DNA of 64,000 nucleotides. It comes from Diplocloster modestus. GTDB taxonomy: Bacteria; Bacillota; Clostridia; Lachnospirales; Lachnospiraceae. The position numbers were made by a program, and so were the translations under genes. The notes below the pieces were generated by a model. That model saw only the letters and a list, made by a program, of their open reading frames with translations. It was not told the DNA's origin and ran no database searches. Position 1 is the first letter of the stretch. Each line of letters begins with the position of its first letter. The stretch is taken from positions 583,726 to 647,725 of the forward strand of contig NZ_JAHQCX010000001.1 in NCBI RefSeq assembly GCF_019042245.1. The letters are read 5' to 3'. Shown here in pieces: positions 26,681 through 34,385 of the stretch.

Positions 26681-28192
26681 TCAAACATCCCGCAAAAACT
26701 GCTTAGGAGACAACCCGGTTTCTTTCTTAAAGACCTTACTGAAATACAGCGGGTCATCATAGCCCACGAAGGCGGCTACGTCTTTGATCATCAGCTTTGG
26801 ATCGGAGGTGAATAGTTTTTTTGCCTTCGTGATTCGCAGCTTTACAATATCGTCCAACAGGTTGGTGTTTTTGTTTTCACGGTAAAGCTTGCTGAGATAG
26901 GCCGGAGTGAAACCAAAATGATCGGAGATCTGTTTGATGCTGATGGGTTCGGTGTAGTGCTGATGGATATAACTGTCAATGCGCAGCAGAATTTCGTTTT
27001 TGTCATGGCTGTTTCCCTGGGAATTGCTCATCTCACAGAAAAAGTCGTAGAAGACGGAGATGATATTTTCATAGAGCGCCTCGTAGGATTCGGAGAAGAT
27101 AACAGCGTCATTGACCAGCTCCATGGAGGAAGCGCCATTGGTTGTAAGCTGTTGGTTGTTCAGGCAGTTGCTCATCAGGACATTTAAGTATTCGGTCACA
27201 CCAAACTGTGTCATTTTCCGCTGGTGTAAAGCCTGCAAAAAGTGCCGCAGCACAGTTTTAAACAGCGAGATGTTGCGCTGGGTAAATAAATTGGTCAGCT
27301 GATTTAAATAATTATTGAGCAGTTCATCGTAGGGAAGCCGGTAATCCGGCTGCTTTTTCTGATAGAATAGCAGCTGGGATTTGCCGATGATGATACCTCG
27401 GCTTAACTGGAAACGAAGGTTTTGAATTGACTTGCCTACAGAGTGGATGCTGGGAGCGTCGGCGCTGACGATGACGGTCAGCGGAATGGGATGTTTCAGA
27501 ACCGGTTTGAAAATATTGCGGATCTGCTCTTCGCGGTTGAGGGTCTGGCAGGTTTTTAAAGAAAACATCAGGTTTTTTTCAAATATGGACTTTCCTGGAA
27601 TAATCCAATAGTCCTGGACCATGTCCGTATTCTGGTCAAACAGCGCGTTGACGTCAAAGGAGTCGCAGTAATTCTTTGGAACTGCGTCAAAAGCGGTGGG
27701 GAGAAACGGAAAATTACCCATACATAGAATGGCCAGACAGTATTCCGGATTCATCCCGTCTTCCCCGACCGGGGGGAGGGACGATGCGGGGTTGTTGTTC
27801 TGCATCCCCTCCAGACATTTTTGCTCATAAGCCTTCTTCAAATGTTCCTGGATCTCATTTTCATCAATGGGCTTTAGAAGGTAGGCAAATACCCGGAGCT
27901 GGATCGCGCGTTTCGCATAGGAAAATTCACTGAAACCGGTCAAGATCATACACAGGATATGGGGATAGTGTTGATTGATATGTTCAATCAGTTCCAGACC
28001 GTCGACAACCGGAATGTGGATATCGGTGATGACCACGTCGATCTGATTCCCTTTTTCAGACAGAAGGTCGATTGCTTCCTGGCCGTTGTAAGCGCTTCCC
28101 GCGATTTGATAATTTTGCTGAAAGGCTTCTATGGTACATGACAGACTTCTGAGAATCAAAGGCTCGTCTTCAACAAGTAAAATATTCATCAT
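26681..28192 (-). CDS. YesN-type response regulator with AraC domain
   Basis: A 503-residue regulator: receiver domain 1-120 with phospho-acceptor Asp in DVVITDIHIPVVDGLELI and the conserved Lys in LLKPID. A ~240-residue middle region of no clear family follows, then a C-terminal AraC HTH pair (SIKQISDHFGFTPAYLSKLY and MIKDVAAFVGYDDPLYFSKV). The start has GGAGG upstream; a second ATG follows immediately. It overlaps the kinase gene by 23 nt. It most likely activates the divergent ABC-glycan operon from 30282. Confidence 0.93.
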   Translation of the reverse strand: MMNILLVEDEPLILRSLSCTIEAFQQNYQIAGSAYNGQEAIDLLSEKGNQIDVVITDIHIPVVDGLELIEHINQHYPHILCMILTGFSEFSYAKRAIQLRVFAYLLKPIDENEIQEHLKKAYEQKCLEGMQNNNPASSLPPVGEDGMNPEYCLAILCMGNFPFLPTAFDAVPKNYCDSFDVNALFDQNTDMVQDYWIIPGKSIFEKNLMFSLKTCQTLNREEQIRNIFKPVLKHPIPLTVIVSADAPSIHSVGKSIQNLRFQLSRGIIIGKSQLLFYQKKQPDYRLPYDELLNNYLNQLTNLFTQRNISLFKTVLRHFLQALHQRKMTQFGVTEYLNVLMSNCLNNQQLTTNGASSMELVNDAVIFSESYEALYENIISVFYDFFCEMSNSQGNSHDKNEILLRIDSYIHQHYTEPISIKQISDHFGFTPAYLSKLYRENKNTNLLDDIVKLRITKAKKLFTSDPKLMIKDVAAFVGYDDPLYFSKVFKKETGLSPKQFLRDV

Positions 28193-29969
28193 CTAATTTT
28201 CCTCCTATCTTGATCATGGTGCCGCCTTCAGCGAGAGACTGGATTTGGAAAGTCAGACTGTCCGGATAGCGCATTTTTAACCGGGCGATCGTGTTGATTA
28301 AACCCATTCCGCCGATTTTCAGGGAGGCTATGGTATTGGATGAATTATCCATGAATTCCGATAACTTCTTCTGAATCTTTTCCGCTTCCTCATCCGTAAT
28401 CCCCAACCCATTATCCTGAACCGTAATGGACCAGAAATAATCATTTTTAATCGTGCAGCTGATCTTCAGGTGCCAGGGAGGTACCACTTTCTTAAATCCG
28501 TGCTGGAAACTGTTCTCCAGAAGCGGCTGAAGGAAGAGCTTGGGAACCCGGAAAGCATCTATATCCAGCTTGGAATTTATGTACAGCTCATAGTCAAACA
28601 GTCCCTCATAGCGGATTTTCATCAGATTCAGATAAGTTTCCGCGTCGGTGATCTCCTCGCGCATCGGGACGCCTTCCTCGTCATAGGCCGAGATATACCG
28701 AAGCATACGGGCCAGATAGTCGCAGATCTGCCCTATTTTTTCCGTATCCTGCTCCTTACTCATCGCCTTGATGATGGTCAGGATATTGCAGATGAAATGT
28801 GGATTTACCTGGGACTGGAGGGCGATCATATTGGCCCTGGCCTCATAGGCCTTGGTCTTGACATTCTCCTCCATGGAATTTTTCAGCCGTTTCATCATTT
28901 CGTCAAAGGCCATGGTGAGGCCGACCAGTTCGTTGGAATACTGGCTGGTGTCCACATTCAGGTACGGAGAGTTTAAGGTGATCATGTTGACGGATGCGGT
29001 CAGCTGGCGAAGGGGTTCCGTTGTATTCTTCATAATTTTAAACAGGACTGCAAGGCAGATCAAAAGGATGCAGACGCTGATAAGAAGTACGGATATGCAC
29101 AGCCGGGATACGATCTGGAAAACCTGATTCTGGTGTTGGGCCAGCATCAGGAACCACCCGTTTTCCAATCGAACGGCACTGTATACATGATTATCCGCTA
29201 TGGTATAGACAGGAGTCAGATCAGGGGTGGGTTCCTCCTGATCAAAGGGAAGGCCGGCCAGAGCAGGAATTTCATCCGATGTTCCGTAGATCGCTGCGCC
29301 GTCGGCTGTATATAGGTAACTGTCCACATTGGGGACATCCAGTGTCATGATCTGGTCGATAAACTTGGAGGGACACTGGATTTCCACAATTCCGGTAGGC
29401 AGATCGATGATCAGGGAATCAAAGATTTCCCGGTACAAAGATATGTATTGGATCGGTTTGGAGTTCCAGGTGTCCGGGGATAAGGGAGTGATATTGGAAT
29501 TACTGTGAATAATCGGGAGCGAATGGTACCATTGCAGATAATCATCGGAGCGAAGCTTCTCTTTCACCATCGATTTGCTGTAAGGGATACCGGTGGATAT
29601 AAAGTTGCGCTTGCCGTTAAACAGATTGATGCGGAAACGGGAGGAAGAGTTAGGAACCGTGATGGAAGTAATAATATTATAGATAGACACAGAAAGTTCC
29701 TGGTTGGTTACCTCACGCATCCGGGTATCATGAAAGGCGCTGATAATGTCCGGATTCGTGGACACATACAGGGAGATTTTGTCCATGTCATCAAATAGAA
29801 GCGTCAGCTCATTGCCCGTTTTGGCAGCCAGTTCATTCAGGTTATTCCGGGATGTTTTGGATATCTCGCGGTAAACATAATTGGAGAAAAAGATCAGGAA
29901 AATCAAAACCATGGAAATGATAATGATAGAACTTTTCAGGAATAATTTTTTTTGAAAACTACTTTTCAT
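28170..29969 (-). CDS. YesM-type sensor histidine kinase
   Basis: A 599-residue membrane kinase. First transmembrane segment at residues ~13-33, an extracellular sensor domain of ~250 residues, a second segment near 285-310, HAMP, the His_kinase domain with NPHFICNILTIIKAM, and a HATPase_c domain with LLENSFQHGF and GMGLINTIARLK. RBS GGAGGTTATT lies directly before the ATG. It senses an extracellular or binding-protein-borne signal and phosphorylates the downstream YesN partner. Confidence 0.93.
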   Translation of the reverse strand: MKSSFQKKLFLKSSIIIISMVLIFLIFFSNYVYREISKTSRNNLNELAAKTGNELTLLFDDMDKISLYVSTNPDIISAFHDTRMREVTNQELSVSIYNIITSITVPNSSSRFRINLFNGKRNFISTGIPYSKSMVKEKLRSDDYLQWYHSLPIIHSNSNITPLSPDTWNSKPIQYISLYREIFDSLIIDLPTGIVEIQCPSKFIDQIMTLDVPNVDSYLYTADGAAIYGTSDEIPALAGLPFDQEEPTPDLTPVYTIADNHVYSAVRLENGWFLMLAQHQNQVFQIVSRLCISVLLISVCILLICLAVLFKIMKNTTEPLRQLTASVNMITLNSPYLNVDTSQYSNELVGLTMAFDEMMKRLKNSMEENVKTKAYEARANMIALQSQVNPHFICNILTIIKAMSKEQDTEKIGQICDYLARMLRYISAYDEEGVPMREEITDAETYLNLMKIRYEGLFDYELYINSKLDIDAFRVPKLFLQPLLENSFQHGFKKVVPPWHLKISCTIKNDYFWSITVQDNGLGITDEEAEKIQKKLSEFMDNSSNTIASLKIGGMGLINTIARLKMRYPDSLTFQIQSLAEGGTMIKIGGKLDDEYFTC

Positions 29970-30281
29970 AATAACCTCCGGAAGTAGGCATTTATAAACG
30001 CTGATATTTTATAGCATTATTATAGAATAAGGAGATGAAAAAAGATACTTGATGCAAAATATTTCCATATTTTAGGCTGACATTTTCCATTTCGATTTTG
30101 GGAAATAGCTCCTATAATAAAGGACATGAAAGAAATGTAAATTTACACGATTTCAAGGGCACTGTAAAAATAGCAGCGCTCGAAAGCACCTCGAAATGCA
30201 GTGCAGGGGATATGCAGCTATCAATAGCCCCGGACGCTTTCCGTTACTGGAAAGAGGGAAGAATCTAAAGGAGGATTCAGT
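29970..30281 (+). promoter_or_regulatory. Divergent regulatory region with candidate activator-dependent promoter
   Basis: 312 nt between the kinase (-) and the binding-protein gene (+). A good -10 TATAAT lies at 30113-30118, but the -35 position (TTTCGA, 30090-30095) is poor, as expected for a promoter needing an AraC-type activator. The ~160-nt leader includes a CTTTCC/GGAAAG hairpin near 30237-30253. Confidence 0.5.
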
Positions 30282-31694
30282 ATGAAAAGAAAAGTTTTAA
30301 GCAAAATTTTAGCAGTCTCTATGGTGCTGGCTATGACCGCAGGCATGACAGCCTGCGGCAGCAAAAGTGAAGAACCTGCGCCAGCAGCCACACCCGCAGC
30401 AGAACCGGCAGAGTCTAAAGCACCCGCCGCGACCGACAGCGGATCGGACAGTGGGCAGGCAGGGGACACAGATTTCTCGATTCTGGAAGGAAAGACCATT
30501 TCCTTTATGACCAGCCAGGCGAAGTTCTTTGACGCTTATAATACCATGGCGGAAGCAATCAAAGCAGATTACGGCTGTGAAGTAGAATTCCAGGTAATCC
30601 CGGATGAAGAATATGACTCATTAATAAAAGTAAAATTATCCACTTCAGAAGTACCCGATGTGTATGAGGCGAACCTGCCCAGTCTGAACGAGGCGTACGG
30701 AGCTCCCCAGTACTGCGAGGATCTGAGCAATGAACCGTGGGTGGCAAGACTTGTGAATCCGGACCTGATCAAAGATACTGTGGACGGCAAGATCTATGGC
30801 ATGCCCAAGGAATCATCCTCCGGGTATCAGGCAGTATATTACAATAAAAAAGTAATGGCAGATTGTGGAATCACAGATCCCCAGCCTAAGACCTACCAGG
30901 AGTTCCTGGACATCTTAAAGACTGTCAAGGAAAAAGGAAACGGTGTGGTTCCTTTCTATCAGACCAACGCGGACAACTGGACCACCCAGATCTTCATGAC
31001 AGGAGGAATCGCCTGTGCACTAGGAGATAAAGCGGTCGAGACCACAGATAAATTATTGAAAAATGAGATTAAATGGACGGATATTCCCGAGACCTCCCAA
31101 GTGCTTCAGAATTATGTAGATCTGTACAAAGATGGATATATGAACAATGATATGATGTCTGTCGGCTATGACACAGCGGCAGAAGCCATCTGCACCGGCA
31201 AGGCTGCGATGTATTTAACCATCGAGCAGTGGGCGGCCGACGCCATGAAAAAATATCCAGACTGTGAAATGGGTTCCTTTGTAATCCCTCATGCAGACCA
31301 TGCACTGCTTCCTACCGGAAATTATGTACAGGGCCTGTTCGTACCGAAAGCCGGCAAGCAGGTAGACGCGGTAAAAGCCTTCCTTCAGGTATGGTCCATG
31401 CCCAAATACCAGAATCTGTACTATGAAGAAAATCCCGGATTCCCCGCCTACAACGACGTGGACGGCGGTGACGTAGTACCTGTTGTACAAAGTCTCGTAG
31501 ACCAGTATATCACCACAGGGAACTATGTATTTGAAATGAACAGCCTGATGGCTGCATCCAGCGGTATCAATGTAGATGTCTGGAACTATTATATCGAAGC
31601 ACTTCAGGGCGACAAGACACCGGATGAGGTGTTCAAAGCAGTCCAGGCTGACTATGTGGATTACATGGAACAGCAGGGGGCAGAAGGATTTTGA
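30282..31694 (+). CDS. Extracellular sugar-binding lipoprotein
   Basis: A 470-residue family 1 solute-binding protein. Signal peptide with lipobox MTAC (Cys25), a Pro/Ala-rich linker to residue ~60, then the binding domain. RBS AAAGGAGG. It is divergent from the YesMN pair and followed, after an unusual 890-nt gap holding two foldback elements, by its two permeases. The substrate is probably an oligosaccharide processed by the hydrolases downstream. Confidence 0.93.
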   Translation: MKRKVLSKILAVSMVLAMTAGMTACGSKSEEPAPAATPAAEPAESKAPAATDSGSDSGQAGDTDFSILEGKTISFMTSQAKFFDAYNTMAEAIKADYGCEVEFQVIPDEEYDSLIKVKLSTSEVPDVYEANLPSLNEAYGAPQYCEDLSNEPWVARLVNPDLIKDTVDGKIYGMPKESSSGYQAVYYNKKVMADCGITDPQPKTYQEFLDILKTVKEKGNGVVPFYQTNADNWTTQIFMTGGIACALGDKAVETTDKLLKNEIKWTDIPETSQVLQNYVDLYKDGYMNNDMMSVGYDTAAEAICTGKAAMYLTIEQWAADAMKKYPDCEMGSFVIPHADHALLPTGNYVQGLFVPKAGKQVDAVKAFLQVWSMPKYQNLYYEENPGFPAYNDVDGGDVVPVVQSLVDQYITTGNYVFEMNSLMAASSGINVDVWNYYIEALQGDKTPDEVFKAVQADYVDYMEQQGAEGF

Positions 31695-31734
31695 GTTAGT
31701 TGATTAAAGGGACTGAAACGGTCTGGAGTGGTCC

Positions 31735-32017
31735 GGAGCGGTCCGGCGCAAGGGGTGGCTGTGCGGGGAGGAACCAAAAAGTAACGGGATCCGAATCGCA
31801 TCAGCCAGGCCTAAGAACGGGTAACTCCGATGGTGGGAGAACCTCTTATTAGCAGGGCCTGGAACAAACTCGCCAAAAGCGGCTCGGACAGTGTTCCAGG
31901 CCCTGCGAGGTTCTCCCACCATCTGCGTAACCCGTTCTAAGGCCTGGCTTCAAGCGATTCGGATCCCGTTACTTTTTGGTTCCTCCCGCACAGCCACCCC
32001 TTGCGCCGGACCGCTCC
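31735..32017 (+). repeat. Giant foldback element H1 (complete)
   Basis: A 283-nt near-perfect inverted repeat. Outer arms 31735-31799 and 31954-32017 pair over ~64 bp with a single bulged G. Inward follow an AGCCAGGCCT/AGGCCTGGCT stem, a GAACGGGT/ACCCGTTC stem, and an internal loop (left AACTCC, right TGCGTA). A GATGGTGGGAGAACCTC stem, a left-side bulge TTATTA, and a GCAGGGCCTGGAACA stem come next. The apical loop is AACTCGCC-AAAAGC-GGCTCGGACAG (31867-31891). The flank TTTACTATTAG at 32021 recurs at H3. Confidence 0.95.
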
Positions 32018-32104
32018 TGCTTTACTATTAGTTTCGTTAGATGTTCAAATTCAAATTCCGTCTATTTTATATCCTGCATAATTTGACTGACAGAAATACT
32101 TTAT

Positions 32105-32148
32105 TATAGTTATAGTTCCAACAAAATATAGTTATAGTTCCAACAAAA
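32105..32148. repeat. Two exact 22-bp tandem repeats
   Basis: The 22-bp unit that begins TATAGTTATAGTTCC and ends AACAAAA is present twice without a gap at 32105-32126 and 32127-32148. The surrounding 32030-32390 is AT-rich and without a convincing gene. Confidence 0.9.
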
Positions 32149-32399
32149 AACAGGAAACCCATTAGTGTATTAGGAATTTTGTTTTTCAATCTTTCAGGGA
32201 CACTATTGAATAGATTGTAAATATGCTGCGAAATCAACAAAATATTACTATGATAACACGGTCCTGAAAATTCCATTTCAGAATACATACCACAGCGTCC
32301 GAAATTTTTAAAGGACCATATAAATAACATTGCAAATAACGCTGAAAAGCCATATAAAACCAGTTAGAACATGGCGCTTCGCTTTCACCAGGAAAGGGA

Positions 32400-32506
32400 G
32401 CGTGGAGTCCAACGGGCGGGACAGAAGTATCGGGGGCCAAACCGCTTGAGGCCCGGCCGATGCGATTTGACCCCGATACTTCTGTCCCGCCCGTTGGACT
32501 CCACGC
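32400..32506 (+). repeat. Short foldback element H5 (outer stem only)
   Basis: Perfect 36-bp arms (32400-32435 and 32471-32506) around a 35-nt loop. The loop begins GCCAAACCGCTTGAGGCCCG and ends GATTTGA, resembling the junction zone of the full elements (CCAAATCACTTCG...AGTGATTTGG in H3). It looks like a derivative that lost the conserved inner domain. It ends 79 nt before the permease start. Confidence 0.85.
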
Positions 32507-32584
32507 CCCATCCCTCAGCAGCCCTCCCCCCAGACTAGCTGAGCAAAATAATCCAAAAGGGGACTGCAGTAAGGAGGAATCTAT

Positions 32585-33466
32585 ATGGAGAAAAGAAAGA
32601 ATAAGTTTTATCCGAATTATTTTACATTTCCGGCAATTATTATTTTTAGTATATTTTTTGCGCTGCCGATTATTGCCGGGTTTGTCTTAAGTTTTACGGA
32701 CTGGAATATGAAACGGCTGTATGAACCCCATTTTAATGGGTTGAAGAATTTTATTTATCTGTTTCAGGATGAGTATTTTCTGCTGGCTTTAAAGAATACG
32801 TTTATCTTTGCGATCATTACCACGGTTCTGATTGTGGTGCTGGGACTGCTGTTAGCGCTGGTTTTGAATAACGCGGTGAAGGGAAAGAGTTTTTTCCGAA
32901 CGCTGTTCTATCTGCCGGCAGTGCTGAGTTTTATTGTTATTGGTATTATGTTTACTTCGGTATTTAAGATGAATAACGGGGTGTTTAATCAATTTCTGAC
33001 CATGTTGGGCCTGGAAGGGCTGGTGACTGACTGGCTTGGAAATAAGACCACGGCCATGGGATGTATTATCTTTGTTCAGGTCTGGAAATGGAGCGGGTTT
33101 GCCATGGCGATTTTCCTGGCAGGACTGCAGGGGATATCCAAAGACTATTATGAAGCGGCTCTGATTGACGGCGCTAACAAATGGCAGCAGTTCAAGTCGA
33201 TCACATTTCCACTTCTGGCGCCGGCTTTCACGGTAGTCGTTACGATGAATACGATCGGCGGTTTCAAAGTGTTTGAGCAGGTGTACGTTATGACGGGCGG
33301 CGGTCCGGGTAACGCCACACAGGTGTTGAGCACCTATATTTATAAAGCGTTCTCAAAAGGGACTCTGGGAAGATCAACGGCTATGGGCCTGGTTCTGTTC
33401 CTGATGATCGCGGTGATCTCGGAGGTCATTAACCGGATGCTGCGTAAGAGGGAGGTGGATCTGTAA
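32585..33466 (+). CDS. Sugar ABC transporter permease (first of pair)
   Basis: A 293-residue MalF-type permease, six hydrophobic segments, EAA loop YEAALIDGANKWQQFKSITF. RBS AAGGAGG at 32571. It belongs with the binding protein at 30282 despite the 890-nt gap, and overlaps the next permease by one base. Confidence 0.92.
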   Translation: MEKRKNKFYPNYFTFPAIIIFSIFFALPIIAGFVLSFTDWNMKRLYEPHFNGLKNFIYLFQDEYFLLALKNTFIFAIITTVLIVVLGLLLALVLNNAVKGKSFFRTLFYLPAVLSFIVIGIMFTSVFKMNNGVFNQFLTMLGLEGLVTDWLGNKTTAMGCIIFVQVWKWSGFAMAIFLAGLQGISKDYYEAALIDGANKWQQFKSITFPLLAPAFTVVVTMNTIGGFKVFEQVYVMTGGGPGNATQVLSTYIYKAFSKGTLGRSTAMGLVLFLMIAVISEVINRMLRKREVDL

Positions 33467-34296
33467 TGAGTGCAAAGACCAGAAAAATAATGAGTTCCGG
33501 TGCCCTGACGTTTCTTATGGCTGTGATCAGCCTTGTGATTATTATTCCGTTATTGGTGATGATTCTGGGATCCTTTAAGAATCCGACGGAAGCGCAGCTG
33601 TTTAATCTGCATCTGCCTACGGAATGGCATTTTGACAACTATAGCTATGTGATTCAGAAGGGCGGGATCGGACTGGCATTTGTCAACAGTTTGATTATTA
33701 CCGTGGTTGTGACGGTATTCGTCCTGATCAGCGGGAGCCTCTGCGCGTTCGTGGTTTCCAGGAAAAATACCAGATATACGAATTTTGTTTACAATCTTTT
33801 TTTGCTGGGTATGATCTGTCCCATCCAGATCGTTACCACCTTCGGTGTGTTAAAAAGCCTGAATCTGGTGGGTACTTTCCTGGGAGTTATGGCGGTGGAA
33901 GCTGCCCTGCAGCTGCCCTGGACGATATTTACACTGTCGGGATTTATCAAGAATGTACCCAGGGATCTGGATGAGGCGGCTTTCATCGACGGGGCTTCCC
34001 CGGCCCGGATGTTCTTTACGATCATTATGCCGCTGATGAAGCCGATCCTGGCTACCGCGCTGGTTACGACGGCGATGTATGCGTGGAATGAATTCATGAT
34101 CCCCATGTATTTCTTTAATTCCTCATCAAAATGGACCATGCCTCTGACCGTTTATAATTTCTTCGGGCAGTACGCCAGCAACTGGAATTATGTGTTCGCG
34201 GATCTGGTACTGACCGCTCTGCCTATCGCGATCCTGTATCTGTGCTGTCAGAAATACGTAATTTCCGGGCAGACGGCAGGTGCGGTGAAAGGTTAA
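33466..34296 (+). CDS. Sugar ABC transporter permease (second of pair)
   Basis: A 276-residue MalG-type permease with six hydrophobic segments, EAA loop DEAAFIDGASPARMFFTIIM, and a C-terminal GQTAGAVKG tail. Start is ATG on the stop of the previous gene, with GGGAGGTGG upstream. Confidence 0.92.
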   Translation: MSAKTRKIMSSGALTFLMAVISLVIIIPLLVMILGSFKNPTEAQLFNLHLPTEWHFDNYSYVIQKGGIGLAFVNSLIITVVVTVFVLISGSLCAFVVSRKNTRYTNFVYNLFLLGMICPIQIVTTFGVLKSLNLVGTFLGVMAVEAALQLPWTIFTLSGFIKNVPRDLDEAAFIDGASPARMFFTIIMPLMKPILATALVTTAMYAWNEFMIPMYFFNSSSKWTMPLTVYNFFGQYASNWNYVFADLVLTALPIAILYLCCQKYVISGQTAGAVKG

Positions 34297-34355
34297 TTTG
34301 CATAAAGTAAATGGTACACGGTGTTAAGAAGTAAGCTCAGGGAAAAGCGTTTATA

Positions 34356-34380
34356 GGCGCGGCAAACGCGCCGCTGGAGG
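34356..34380 (+). promoter_or_regulatory. Hairpin abutting a Shine-Dalgarno sequence
   Basis: GGCGCG-GCAAA-CGCGCC followed after three bases by GGAGG, five bases before the ATG at 34386. One of several such hairpin-SD modules in the window. Confidence 0.7.
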
Positions 34381-34385
34381 AAAAA

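Noticed and set aside
31704..31922. Short frames inside H1, R2/R3 and H3 (for example 31704-31922, 62593-62802, 63657-63884)
   Set aside because: Open only because the inverted repeats are GC-rich; translations are palindromic artefacts.
31735..32017. H1-H3 as ordinary Rho-independent terminators
   Set aside because: Stems are far too long, no T run follows directly, and the conserved internal loop, bulge and apical loop are not needed for termination.
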